Assembly (NCBI RefSeq): GCF_028640845.1
Contig: NC_080541.1
Coordinates: 32,565,435 to 32,629,434, forward strand
DNA: 64,000 nucleotides
Origin: Ahaetulla prasina
Lineage: Eukaryota > Chordata > Lepidosauria > Squamata > Colubridae
Direction: 5' to 3'
The notes beneath the pieces are model-generated. The model made no database searches. It was given only the letters and a program-made list of their open reading frames with translations, and was not told where the DNA came from. Position numbers and translations under genes: made by a program. Every line of letters begins with the position of its first letter. Position 1 is the stretch's first letter. Of this stretch, positions 10,520-21,552 are shown piece by piece.

Positions 10520-12210
10520 TTGTTACTCATTCTCTACAAAGGCTAGCCATCCCTTTTCACCCTGTGGAGGGTAATGAAGATGGAGAATCCAACATAATCA
10601 TTTTTCTTTCCTTCCTTTAAAACTTACATGTTTTTAAAAAATGCCTTGAATAGCTAGACTTTATTTAATATTCTCCCTATTTTTTAATCATCATTTTTGG
10701 AACTCATTTATCAGTTAACAGCATCTAATTAGTTGCATTTATCATTAATTGACTGCTGATTACCAGTTTGCACAAAATTCTCACAGGAAAAATGCATTCC
10801 TCACAGCAATCCATAAATATAGTGGGAATACTATAACACCATTTATGTTAATGTATTATTTCCTCCCTCCAGACAACTTCATCAAATTTGGAAGTGCTGA
10901 GAGAGAGACATTAGACAAATTGAAAATTGGATTGGGTCACTGGTAGTAAGGAATGCTTAACTAGTCTGCATAATTTTTCTAAGCTACTCAACCATATATG
11001 TACCTAGAGTGTAAGGCAATATTGTATAACAGCAGCAAAAATATTAAAGTAAAAAGTGTTTTATATCTTCTGACTTGGTTACTAAAAATATATTACAAAA
11101 ATATTGTCTCATCCTCTTTGTATATCTCATTTTTCTACCAGCGCCTTAGTAAAAATACTTTTCAACTATGCTGTTGCTTTCATGTGAGAAAATGTAAAGT
11201 TTATTGTCTGCCCAAACCTAAGTAGATTGCACCAAACAAATAGAAGCAATAGTACAAGTCATTGGCTGAATTTCTATTATACATGCCATGAAAGAAATCA
11301 AAAGGAAATGTGCAGGAATAATAGTGGGTCTGCATTTTATATATGATTTCAACTTGAACTTATTGATTAGTATGACAAAAGGTTACCATTTTCTATAAAG
11401 ATACCTATTAAAGAACCTCAAAGGGGCTTTCTATTTTCTTGCTGTTATTCATGAGAAAGTACAATAGCTGTCTGCAAATGTCTTTAGGAACTTATTATGA
11501 CAGATGCAACATAATACCAAACATGTTCCGTACATCATTTCTCATCATTGGATCCAGTGCCATAAGCAGAAAGAGAAAGCAGAAACACACAGGATCTCTC
11601 TTGTTATTAATAAGCACATACTATCGCATATACTGCTCTTGCTTTTTCTTTTATGTAAAGATTTTTTGACTTGTGGAAATGCACAGTTGGGATACAAGCA
11701 AGTCCCAGTTTCAAAGAGTCCTTTGCCAAGGGTCATCCCCCCACCTCTGTATTAGTATTGATCCAAGTTGAGCAAGGATGCTCATGGATTCAAAGCCACC
11801 CCACTTCATGGATCCTATTACTTTTTATTTCAAAGGCAACACATTTTATAAAATCGACTCACTGGGATATAGCCCCCAAAGGCTAAGATTAATTCCTGGC
11901 TTTTTGCATAACTCAGATGTGCTCATTATTTGCCTGTCCCAAGGAATGAGCAATTATTTAACAGTTTGAAAGGGATGCAGGGATGCTTTTAAAGTTGGCT
12001 GAAGGTGAAACTAATGTTATTAAAACAGTTCCATTAAAGGATGGAAATGTTCTTTTATACAGATAAATATTTAAGGCTAATGTCTTGAATGCCATTAAGG
12101 AGAAAAATCCACTGCTTTCTTCAGGAAGGAATTCTAGAACAGTTTTTCAAACTGTGTTCTGTAGAACTCTAGAATTTCACAATAATTTGATGGCATCACG
12201 TGAGAGACTA
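10520..12210. other. Intronic sequence, nothing recognised
   Basis: A long AT-rich stretch. Several short open frames occur on both strands, but none has a domain, good composition or splice context that would support a gene. Confidence 0.45.
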
Positions 12211-12360
12211 AGGGGATAACAACAACAACAACAATCTCTTTTATTAATTTAAACTCAGTCAACTGAACATTTAAAAATGTGTAACAAATACGAGTGACTG
12301 GTGCTAATGGTTGATACGGGTTGCTGCCAGTGTCTTAGGTATCATGTTTAATGATAAAAG

Positions 12361-12490
12361 TGTTGTAGTCTGCCAGCAGCCTGCGGAGCTGGCAATGAAA
12401 TCAGACAGCGATGAGGCTGAGGAAGAACATGGGCCAGTCCGGGAGGCTGGGGAAGGCCCGGATGAGGGCTCTGCGTTGGATATATAGCCA
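12361..12490 (+). mobile_element. LTR fragment, 5' end
   Basis: It begins TGTTGTAGTCTGCCAGCAGC and runs through a GATGAGGCTGAGGAAGAACA stretch. It matches the first ~120 bp of the solo LTR at 14119 and the minus-strand LTR at 52920. The rest is missing. A hAT MITE lies just downstream. Confidence 0.6.
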
Positions 12491-12515
12491 ACATATTGCA
12501 ATGGACGGGACAAAT

Positions 12516-12686
12516 CAGTGGGGGGTTGCTACTGGTTCGCCCCGGGTCAGGTGAACTGGTAGTGACAGCAGCGGGAGGCTCCGCCCACCTGCCTGGACAT
12601 TTCTGTGCATGCGCAGAAGCATTGTACGCAAGTGCACACACACCCACGAGCGAACTGGTAGCAACGGGTTTTGAAACCTGCCCCTG
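12516..12686. mobile_element. hAT-type MITE with perfect 8-bp TSD
   Basis: A 171-bp element with termini CAGTGGGGGGTTGCTAC and AAACCTGCCCCTG. It is flanked on both sides by GGACAAAT (12508-12515 and 12687-12694), an exact 8-bp target-site duplication as expected for hAT transposases. It encodes no protein and would need a transposase in trans. Confidence 0.85.
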
Positions 12687-12783
12687 GGACAAATGTGTCA
12701 CACTTACCATCAAACTCCAAACTCACTGGATGAAATGCTATCAAGGCAATTAACACCCACATGGTCACTTAGGTATCACTTAG

Positions 12784-13040
12784 CCGTGATAGCTCAGGCT
12801 GTAAGAAGCCTGTTATTAGAACACAGCAGCCTGCAATTACTGCAGGTTCAAGCCCGGCCCAAGGTTGACTCAGCCTTCCATCCTTTATAAGGTAGGTAAA
12901 ATGAGGACCCAGATTGTTGGGGGGGCAATAAGTTGACTTTGTAAATATACAAATAGAATGAGACTATTGCCTTATACACTGTAAGCCGCCCTGAGTCTTC
13001 GGAGAAGGGCGGGATATAAATGTAAATAAAAAAAAAAAGA
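12784..13040 (+). mobile_element. tRNA-derived SINE with L2-like hairpin tail
   Basis: The tRNA-like head has an A box (ATAGCTCAGGCTG) and a B box (GGTTCAAGCCC). A core with TTTATAAGGTAGGTAAAATG and GGACCCAGATTGTTGGGGG follows. The 3' hairpin is CCGCCCT-loop-AGGGCGG with TATAAATG, then poly(A). The same order is present at 24568, 30718, 36427 and 52285. The tail resembles that of the L2 LINE at 1201, implying L2-type machinery for mobilisation. Confidence 0.85.
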
Positions 13041-13083
13041 CTGAATTTGACATTTTTGTCCACATATAAAATCATTCCCAAGG

Positions 13084-13414
13084 ATGTTGTTGTTGTTGAA
13101 TAATATTAAAGGTATTGTTCACAATGTTAGCTGTTTCAAGTAAAGCTGCCATTTGTAATTGACCGATGGTGATTTTATCAATGGCAATGCTGCTGCAGAT
13201 GATTTGGACTTGCACCAAAGATGCCTCTTACTTTTGGTACTATCTTTGCTTTTTTTCCTGCAGTTGTTCTACTTCTGTTTGCAGGTATTTATATTTTGTG
13301 ATTTTCTCCAGTTCCTCTTTGTTCTCTAGTCTGCTTTCTCAACATCCATTATTCAGACTTTTGTTTTTCTTTTTATCAACAGTTGTTAAATCTGGGGTGT
13401 TGTGTGGCAGATGC
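13084..13414 (-). mobile_element. R4/Dong-like LINE relic, endonuclease end (part 1)
   Basis: On the minus strand this translates, with frame breaks, to EKITKYKYLQTEVEQL, then KKQRIVPKVRGIFGA, then QLQMAALLETANIV. These match the C-terminal restriction-enzyme-like endonuclease region of R4/Dong-type LINEs (ITKYQDLKIELERLW-like and TLQKAALLGTA-like motifs). The relic is split by an L2 3' fragment at 13415-13650 and continues on its other side. It is decayed and inactive. Confidence 0.6.
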
Positions 13415-13650
13415 TTATTTTATTTATTTATTTTTATTTATTTATTAGATTTTTATACCGCCCTTCTCCCGAAGGACTCAGGGCGGTGTACAGCCAAAAG
13501 ATGAAAACCCAATGTATATACAATTAAAGCAAAAATTTTAAAACAAAGCATATTACAAAATGGCCTTGACCGGCGAACCAAGCGTACTTGGTAGAAGGCC
13601 CTCCTGGAGACGGCCGCCAGGTGTTCATCAAAAGACAGCCATCCATCCAG
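13415..13650 (-). mobile_element. L2 3' fragment with internal deletion
   Basis: On the minus strand a short piece of L2 RT (SFDEHLAAVSRRAFYQVRLV) jumps to the L2 3' UTR and the hairpin tail CCGCCCTGAGTCC/GGGCGGTATAAAAAT followed by an (AAAT)n-like run. The RT C-terminus present in the copy at 1201 is missing. It is inserted in an R4/Dong-like relic, so it is younger than that relic. Confidence 0.75.
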
Positions 13651-13840
13651 CTTGTCTGTTTGAATTCTAAAGTCCCAGAGCACTTTCACTTCTTCATTTT
13701 CTATTACTTTGTTTTATGGTCCTTTCAGTTCTTGCTTGCAGGAAAATGGTATTTCCTGCTGATCTTCCAAGGCACCATTGTTGCTACTTTTTCATCCTGT
13801 TGTTTGTAGTTAATTGCAATAATAATTAAATATGATTATG
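13651..13840 (-). mobile_element. R4/Dong-like LINE relic (part 2)
   Basis: The minus strand encodes VLWDFRIQTDK at about 13654-13686. This is the W-D-IQTD motif of the restriction-like endonuclease of R4/Dong LINEs. It is interrupted exactly after TDK by the L2 fragment, and the downstream part lies at 13084-13414. Confidence 0.6.
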
Positions 13841-14002
13841 TTTATCCTAGTGGTGGTAATGGCAGCAACTGTAATGGGAGAAGTTACTCATCTTGAGCAG
13901 GCTTGCTGGGATGATAGTAGTAAAATCTCCAATGTTCTGAATTAGGATCACAGAGAAGCGAAAGAAATAGACTTCTCCATCCCACTCTCTGTTTTTAAAT
14001 AA

Positions 14003-14024
14003 TGTGTGTGTGTGTGTGTGTGTA
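14003..14024. repeat. (TG)n microsatellite, short
   Basis: About 11 TG units. Confidence 0.8.
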
Positions 14025-14118
14025 TAGTATATAAATCATAAATATGTTTGGATGTATGGATTTGATGAATGGGAAATGAATGTCTATGGGTAAGTTTCTA
14101 TAGTCTCCAGCCTGGTAC

Positions 14119-14678
14119 TGTTGTGGTCCGCCAACAGCCTGTGAAGCTGGCAACGGAGTTGGACAGCAATGAGGTTGAGGTGAGGCCAGGGCCATTGGGG
14201 AGTGAGGTGCGGACTCCAGAGCCTCCAGAGACTGCTAGTAGTGAGGCAGAGGAACAGGAGGAGCCTGTTCCTAATGCACGCATGAGAAGAGCTGCCAGAA
14301 GGCAAGAGCAGCTCAAGCAAAAAGGACAACTTGGGAGTAGGGCCAAGAGATGATTCGCCTCTCCCATAAGTCTTAAAACAGACCACTAACGGCATTTGGG
14401 CTTTGCCGGAAAACAACGTTGGTAGCTTCATCTTCTGCTTCGTCTACGTCTTGCATTTATTTTTGTGACTTCTGAACGTTTGCCAAGAAAAGCCTTTGGC
14501 AGTTTGCCTAATTGGACCAAGCTTTGCGATAGGCCTGAAGAACTTGTGTTGGGAGGAATCTGTTTTAAGTTGAGTTGAACGACACTGGGAATGAAGTAAT
14601 TGTCAGCTGTTGGAATAAAGTTTGTTTGCTTTTCATGGACTGAGTTTCCTACTATCTACTTGGGCCTGGGTCACAACA
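14119..14678 (+). mobile_element. Solo LTR with 5-bp TSD
   Basis: A 560-bp LTR with perfect terminal inverted ends TGTTGTG...CACAACA, flanked by GGTAC on both sides (14114-14118 and 14679-14683). An AATAAA polyadenylation signal lies near 14614. No internal gag or pol is present, so it is a solo LTR left by recombination. The 5-bp duplication fits Ty3/Gypsy or some retroviral integrases. The first part is open for 94 codons (14069-14353) and is acidic, but that is most likely compositional. Confidence 0.85.
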
Positions 14679-14689
14679 GGTACTCAAGC

Positions 14690-15414
14690 CTTTTCTAGAT
14701 ACCTTTCTAGAGCCTGAGAACTACTGATAGGACTTCTGTGTCCCATAGAAACATATTTCTATGATGTTCAGATGCATGGAGTAGGAGTGGGATAATAAAA
14801 CAGAAAAGCTCAATAGTTGGGCATTTCTAAACAGCAAAGACTGACATATCCTGGTCCACATTTTATATTATCAAGTTTCAGTAGGTCTGAAGTTCTGAAA
14901 TCCATATTTCTATCGGGAGTAGCAAGAGTAAAAGGGGAAAAAAGACCTAATTTTCAGCTACAGTTTCAAGTGTTACAAGTGGAAGAAAATATTATCAGCC
15001 TTGGCAAGCAAAGTGAACAGGTGTGACTAGGATGAAAATGAGTTTAAAATAGTTATGTGAGAAGCTATTTTATTTCTTTTCAACATGCCTAAAACGCTTT
15101 GAAATGGAATAACCTAAAACCATGAAATGCCCTTTTGTGCAAGAAAAAGAAAAGGTTCTTACATGAAAATTCAATTTAAAAAGTGATGTGGAAAATAGGA
15201 AACTCCAGAAAGCAAAAAAACAACAAAAAAACAACACAGTAACTGAGTCATTCTATACAATAGGAAAAGGCAGATGTCACAGTCCTGCAGAGACTGTGGA
15301 CAACTTTTGGACAAAATTGTTAGGCTTCATCTTATAACAGCTAACAAGATAAAAGGCACTATATTTGGAAGTTCATCTGCCTGAGAACCTGTTACCCAAA
15401 TTGTTCATAAACAC
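14690..15414. other. Intronic sequence, nothing recognised
   Basis: AT-rich without a supported feature. Confidence 0.4.
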
Positions 15415-15416
15415 TA

Positions 15417-15686
15417 CCGTGTTTCCCCAAAAATAAGACCCTATTTTATATTTTTTGAACCCCAAAATAAGCACTTGGTCTTATTTTCGGGGAGGTCTTA
15501 TTATTTTGGGGCACATGGAGCAAGATGAGGCTCCTCTTGCCGTCTCAACTGATTTCCAGCTCTGCATTTAAATATTTTCAGAGAGGGCTTATTTTCAGGG
15601 GGAGGCTTATTTTAGCGCCTGCACTCAAAAGCCCAATTGGGCTTATTATCAGGGGATAATAAGGGCTTATTTTCGGGGAAACAGGG
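15417..15686. mobile_element. TA-flanked MITE (CCGTGTTTCCCC family)
   Basis: A 270-bp element with inverted ends CCGTGTTTCCCCAAAAATAA and TTATTTTCGGGGAAACAGGG. It is flanked by TA on both sides (15415-15416 and 15687-15688), as for Tc1/mariner-type insertion. Internal AATAAG(C/A) motifs repeat in both orientations. It carries no transposase. Confidence 0.75.
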
Positions 15687-15829
15687 TATATACTTCTAAG
15701 TATATACTTCTAAGGGCTGTAAACACTTAACTGCAATAAAATATATATCGCCAACCTTCTTAGGTTATTTAGAAAATATCTAAAGCCCTGGCTCTGCCAT
15801 CTTGCTTGGGTATCATAGAGTTGTACACA

Positions 15830-16016
15830 ACCATTGGACCTCCCATAGTGCCTCCCAGCCTTTAGTTAACTTACAATTTTTAATTATTCTTGCCCTGGTT
15901 TATATTTTTATATTTAGTTTTTATGTTTTTAACATTTCATCTGTATACCTGCCTGGGTCCCTCTGTGAGGAAGATGGGCAATTTCTAAATGTGACTGATA
16001 AATAAATAAATAAAGT
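15830..16016 (+). mobile_element. Old L2-like 3' end
   Basis: A T-rich 3' UTR followed by a decayed tail (GCCTGGGTCCCTCTGTGAGG, then GGGCAATTTCTAAATGTGAC) and an (AAAT)n run ending near 16014. The order matches the L2 3' end at 4520-4740. Confidence 0.5.
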
Positions 16017-16029
16017 ACCAATAAATAAA

Positions 16030-17690
16030 TGGCTGAATTAATCAGCAAATCTCTTAGCCAGTTCACAAAAATATCTTTAGCATTGCCTCTCCAAATATCA
16101 TAAATTTTCAAGCAAGGTGCTAAAAGATCAATAGATTTGAACAATCCTGTGTAAGATGGTTGCCCTTTGAGAATTAATTATTTAAAAAGTAATTTAGTTA
16201 AGTATATCGATACATTTCTGGGAAACTGGAAATTATCAGCCTACAGGCATGACAGTGCTGACCTGATCTATTCATAGCTTTGAAAGTTGCTTAGAAACTT
16301 TGATTAGTTGCCAAAACAGCTGCAAAATTGATATCTATTTTCCTGGTTCAGAAAAACAATGGCAGGTTATTAGTTTATCATTTCAAGTCTTATCACACAG
16401 TTATGGTACAGAATGAAATAGAACACAAAATCCTCCTATTACTAATTTTACTGACCAACACTTATAGCCTAGTTTATAGCCTAGATTAGACTAAATCCCT
16501 AATTTAAACTTTTTAGCTAGCCAGTTCTCTATACAAACTCAAGCATTACAGCTGAGGGCTTGAAACTATTCTGTTTCCGTAAGAAAGATCAATCAAATAT
16601 GAATGTTTATTATGAATCATACTACATAGATTGTTATAATGGACAACTTTTTTCTCTTACGTGAAATATTGGCCTACATACATTTCTGTTGCTTTATAAA
16701 TTGTTGCCTTAGTATTTATAATTACTTTGACAGCCTCTTGGTGAAGGAATAGCATAGGGCAGCAATTATTTCTGTCAAAAAGATAAAAAAGGTTCTATAT
16801 TCAGTAGTGTCTATGTTTATGTGTGTAAGAGATGAAGTGGGTTTTTCCACTTCTCTGACTACTTCCTTCTCTCATGGAAGATTTAAGTACATTAGGACAT
16901 AATCCAAATGCATTTTCTCAATCAGCGCAATTGAAATTACTTATGTTATTACAACTAAAAGGAGACACAATCATGAAATACATGTAACGAATAGTTAAAT
17001 TTTGCCAGAACGAAAAAATGAGAAAGCCAACAAAGTGCCAAGGGATCAATCTATGCCCACTGAAGCATGCAACTGTGTGTACAGGAAGAAATTCAATGTA
17101 TAATACAACTCCTCTTGTGTACTCAACATCATGTTTTTTTCCAATTGTCCTATACATCTATTTCCTGTCCTGTATGCTTTACTTGCTAATGATGCATCTT
17201 CAGGTAGATTATTAAATATAATATTTGGTATTTTCAAAGAATAAGTTATTTCTTTTCAGTAACAACAATACTGCATAATTCTTTAGCAACTGAGAAAAGC
17301 AACTAAAATGGTGACTTCTTTTCTCCCATCATAGCAAAGCTATCAGTGGAGAGGGCCATAGCCAAAACTGGGGGAAACCTTTTCTGTCTTCCAGCCTATT
17401 CATCTACTTTTATTTTTTTTCTTCCCACTCAAGGAAAGAGAAACAATTCCAGCGAAAGACAAGTCCTCTTGCTATAGTAATCTGCACTAATTTCCTGTTC
17501 AACACTCCTGAATTAAGATAATGAAAGGTACATCACCAATTATATTTGCCATATGGCAATATCACAAATAAAAAGTTTTTAAAAGAAAAATATGCAAGAT
17601 AATTCTGCATTTGTTCTTGAATATAATGTTTCCTGCCATGTTTATTCTGCCTATCTTTGCTTTTCTGCATATCTAATGTACAAATACCAC
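16030..17690. other. Intronic sequence, nothing recognised
   Basis: A long AT-rich stretch with no supported gene, RNA or named repeat. Confidence 0.45.
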
Positions 17691-17691
17691 T

Positions 17692-18192
17692 TTATAATGC
17701 CACACTTGGAATAGTGCATCAGGTTTTGGTCATCACGATGTAAAAAAGATGTTGAGACTCTAGAAAAAGAGAAAAGAGAAGAGCAGCAAAGATGATTAGG
17801 GGACTGGAGGCTAAAACATATAAAGAATGATTGCTGGAATTGGGTATGTCTAGTTTAATGAAAAGAAGAACTGGTATGACATGCTAGGGGTTGCCACCAA
17901 AAGAGGGAGTCAAGTTATTCTCCAAAGCACCAGACAGCAGGACAAGAAACAATGGATGGAAACTAATCAAGGAGAGAAGCAACCTAGAATTATGAAGAAA
18001 TTTCCTGAAAATTAGAACAATTAATCAGAGGAAAAATTTGCCTCCAGAAGTTGTAAATGCTCCAACACTGGAAGTTTTTAAGATGAGATTGGACAACCAT
18101 TTGTCTAAAGTGGTGTAGGGTTTCCTGCCTGAGCAGTAGGTTGGAAGACCTCCAAGGTCCCTTCCAAGTTCCAACTCTGTTATTCTATTCTA
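17692..18192 (+). mobile_element. CR1 LINE 3' fragment, plus strand
   Basis: It covers the end of CR1 ORF2, now with frame breaks (the EYCIQFWSPR region, then a MIRGLEAKTY-like part), and the 3' UTR. It ends with GGAAGACCTCCAAGGTCCCT and an ATTCTATT-like terminus, the usual CR1 end. It is diverged from the copy at 19752. Confidence 0.75.
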
Positions 18193-18194
18193 AA

Positions 18195-19750
18195 TCTTTA
18201 TGTATGGTTTTCCCATATAAACACCTTTTGTACACAACTTCCCCAAATGTACACATTTTTGCGCAAATCTGACTTTGCAAATATTTTCACAGTACCAATA
18301 TTTTTGATAGGATAATGGTTTTGAAATGAGCAGCCTCAGATTTGAATTTTCTGCTTTTTTGTTGTTTACAGGGAATGTTTTGTCTTCCTTTCCCAAAAAA
18401 GCTTGGCCATACATATCAGAAATAATTGTTTTGAATTCCTAGCCACTCTGGGGAAATAGTTAATCCTTAGGGACGAGTTATAGAAGCTGTTAAACATAAG
18501 CACATGGACACAAGGACAACATGCCATCCATATGATTAAAAAATTCTTATATTGTTGTTCACATCTATAGAAAATGAAGAATATTACCCTACAGATGTTA
18601 AGAAGTAATTGGTATAATATACTGGATCTTCAAAACTGAGTTGGGGGGACTACATGTGTGGGATGTTTATAGCACTATTAAGTCGTGGGAAAAAAGCCCA
18701 CTAAATAAAGAGCCAAAAGATTTGGAGATAATGCAAACAAATATGGTCTACTGGCATGCATAAATCTAAGAGAACATAGGACTTCATGTTAAAGAAATGC
18801 TGAAGAGCCCAAATTATACGGTCTTACAAGGAAATGCAATAAGTTACAAAGGTAATGTAAACTATTATGTGACACTTAGGCCAAGAATGCTATATCAGAT
18901 AAGTTGAGGGGGCGACCTTACTATGGAGGTTGCCCTGGTGCCCTCAAATTTGACATGTCCATTGATGGCGCTTCCTCTATTCTTCTTTTCTGATACTAAC
19001 ACTAGCTAACATAAACACTTGTACTTTATTACTTTCATTAAGTGACCCTTTCACACTTATAAAAAAGACAACTGTCTGCTTTATGTTAGCAGTCCCTTTT
19101 CTCTTCAGGGCTATCCATCCTCATACTTTCAATTCTTCCTTCAATTTTCCTGTTTACAACAGCCATTTTCTCAGGAAGGTAACCAAGCAAAATTTGCCAA
19201 ATTTCTTTAGTCCCAGTCTAAATGTTCAAATTATACCATGCAAAAATAGCGCTGTGTATTTTGCAAGGTGGGGAATCTGCTCATACATCAAGCGCACATA
19301 TTGAATATAGGATTAAATGAACTGCATGCGCTTACAAAAATGCCATTTCCCGCCCCCCCCAGAAATACAGCTATGCATTTCCGAAATGAGATGAGCATGT
19401 GCAGGGAGAAAGAATTTATTGGAAAGAGACCATATCATAAACAAGGAGGCTTCTTTTGATATCACTGTGTGATAAATGATTAAAGACCAAGCAACAGTCT
19501 AACTGGGAAAAAAGTCATTCTTTTAGAAAAAAAAAAACCCACCAGACAATTGGAGATATAACAAGCAAGTGTATAGACTAGGTCAGCCAATTCTAGAGAG
19601 TTTGCCACAACAGATGCCATTGTGTTTGCCTACAAATGGATATCTATACCATCCCAGGTCTAATTCATTATTTATATTCCATGTAGCCAATTAGCAAGCC
19701 TGAGGATATTCTCTAACCAGCAGTGGATAGAGAGAAATAGTATAATAATA
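18195..19750. other. Intronic sequence, nothing recognised
   Basis: AT-rich without a supported feature. Confidence 0.45.
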
Positions 19751-19751
19751 A

Positions 19752-20578
19752 CAACAGAGTTGGAAGGGACCTTGGAGGCCTTCTAGTCCAACCCCCTGCC
19801 CAGGCAGGAAACCCTACACCATCTCAGACAGATGGTTATCCAACATTTTCTTAAAAATTTCCAGTGTTGGAGCATTCACAACTTCTGAAGGCAAGTCGTT
19901 CCACTTATTAATTGTTCTAACTGTCAGGAAATTTCTCCTTAGTTCTAAGTTGCTTCTTTCCTTGATCAGTTTCCACCCATTGCTTCTTGTTCTACCCTCA
20001 GGTGCTTTGGAGAATAGTTTGACTCCCTCTTCTTTGTGGCAGCCCCTGAGATATTGGAACACTGCTATCATGTCTCCCCTAGTCCTTCTTTTCATTAAAC
20101 TAGGCATACTGAGTTCCTGCAACCGTTCTTCATATGTTTTAGCCTCCAGTACCCTAATCATCTTTGTTGCTCTTCTCTGCATTCTTTCTAGAGTCTCAAC
20201 ATCCTTTTTACATCGTGGCGACCAAAACTGAATGCAATATTCCAAGTGTGGCTTTACCAAGGCATTATAAAGTGATATTAACACTTCACGTGATCTTGAT
20301 TCTATCCCTCTGTTTATGCAGCCCAGAACTGTGTTGCTTTTTTGGCAGCTGCTGCACACTGCTGGCTCATATCTAAATGGTTGTCCACTAGGACTCCAAG
20401 ATCCCTCTCACAGGTACTACTATTGAGCAAGGTACCACATATCCAGTACCTGTTCATTTTGTTTTTTTGGCCTAAATGTAGAACCTTACTTTTTTCACTG
20501 TTGAATTTCATTTTGTTAGATAGTGCCCAATGTTCAAGTCTGTCATATATAACATGCTTACTCATCCCTTTTTCCATT
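19752..20578 (-). mobile_element. CR1 LINE 3' part, minus strand
   Basis: On the minus strand the RT C-terminal half can be read from MKFNSEKSKVLHLGQKNK through ERDLGVLVDNHLDMSQQC and SRSREVLISLYNALVKPHLE to GDMIAVFQYLRG. The CR1 3' UTR follows, ending at the typical AACAGAGTTGGAAGGGACCT (plus-strand reading). A one-base change near 20338 separates two frames, 20577-20314 and 20359-19814. This copy is 5'-truncated and inactive. Its right half is duplicated 624 bp to the right. Confidence 0.85.
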
Positions 20579-21470
20579 CACAAATCACAAGAACTTAGTT
20601 ATTTATGGAATGCGCTGATGATAACCAAAATATTCAGGCACAACAGAAAACCCTTTTAAATTTTCAAGGCATGTCATATAAACACTGCTATCATGTCACC
20701 CCTAACCCTTCTTTTCATAAGACTAGACATATCCAATTCCAGAAACCGTTCTTCATATGTTTTAGCCTCCAGTCCCCTAATCATCTTTGTTGCTCTTCTC
20801 TGCATTCTTTCTAGAGTCTCAGCATCTTGTTTACATCGCGGCGACCAAAACTGAATGCAATATTCCAAGTGTGGTCTTACCAAGGCATTATAAAATGGTA
20901 TTAACACTTCACGTGATCTTGATTCTATCCCTCTGTTTATGCAGCCCAGAACTGCGTTGGCTTTTTTGGCAGCTGCTGCACACTGCTGGCTCATATCTAA
21001 ATGGTTGTCCACTAGGACTCCAAGATCCCTCTCACAGGTACTACTATTGAGCAAGGTACCACATATCCAGTACCTGTTCATTTTGTTTTTTTGGCCTAAA
21101 TGTAGAACCTTACTTTTTTCACTGTTGAATTTCATTTTGTTAGATAGTGCCCAATGTTCAAGTCTGTCATATATAACATGCTTACTCATCCCTTTTTCCA
21201 TTCACAAATCACAAGAACTTAGTTATTTATGGAATGCGCTGATGATAACCAAAATATTCAGGCACAACAGAAAACCCTTTTAAATTTTCAAGGCATGTCA
21301 TATAAACACTGCTATCATGTCACCCCTAACCCTTCTTTTCATAAGACTAGACATATCCAATTCCAGAAACCGTTCTTAATATGTTTTAGCCTCCAGTCCC
21401 CTAATCATCTTTGTTGCTCTTCTCTGCATTCTTTCTAGAGTCTCAGCATCTTTTTTACATCGCGGCGACC
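20067..21470. repeat. 624-bp tandem duplication across CR1 copies
   Basis: Sequence at position x reappears at x+624. Unit A is 20067-20690, unit B 20691-21314, and a partial third unit C 21315-21470. From about 20340 to 20690 the A and B units look nearly identical, and B and C also look nearly identical over ~155 bp. The first ~270 bp of A, however, differs from B at many sites. Each unit carries CR1 sequence plus a ~110-bp non-CR1 spacer (20579-20689 and 21203-21313). The pattern fits unequal crossing-over between two similar CR1 copies. Confidence 0.8.
20691..21201 (-). pseudogene. CR1 RT C-terminal fragment, duplicated copy
   Basis: A 175-codon minus-strand frame with MKFNSEKSKVLHLGQKN, CERDLGVLVDNHLDMSQQC, SRSREVLIPFYNALVRPHLE and MIRGLEAKTYEERFLELD. 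This is the thumb/C-terminal end of CR1 RT. It lacks the catalytic palm and is a fragment. It is probably a chimera of two CR1 copies joined by the local duplication. Confidence 0.75.
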
Positions 21471-21552
21471 AAATGTCCCTTTATATTCCATTCGCACTCT
21501 TCTTTTTTAGTTCTTGAGAGGTCAGAAGGAAACTAGACATTTTGCTCCCAAG

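Noticed and set aside
10749..11886. Several 60-85-codon frames in 10.7-11.9 kb
   Set aside because: Random open frames in AT-rich DNA; no domain, biased codon use or paired splice sites.
14069..14353. Acidic 94-codon frame at the start of the solo LTR
   Set aside because: It straddles the LTR boundary and has no recognisable domain or counterpart with the same frame in the other LTR copies.
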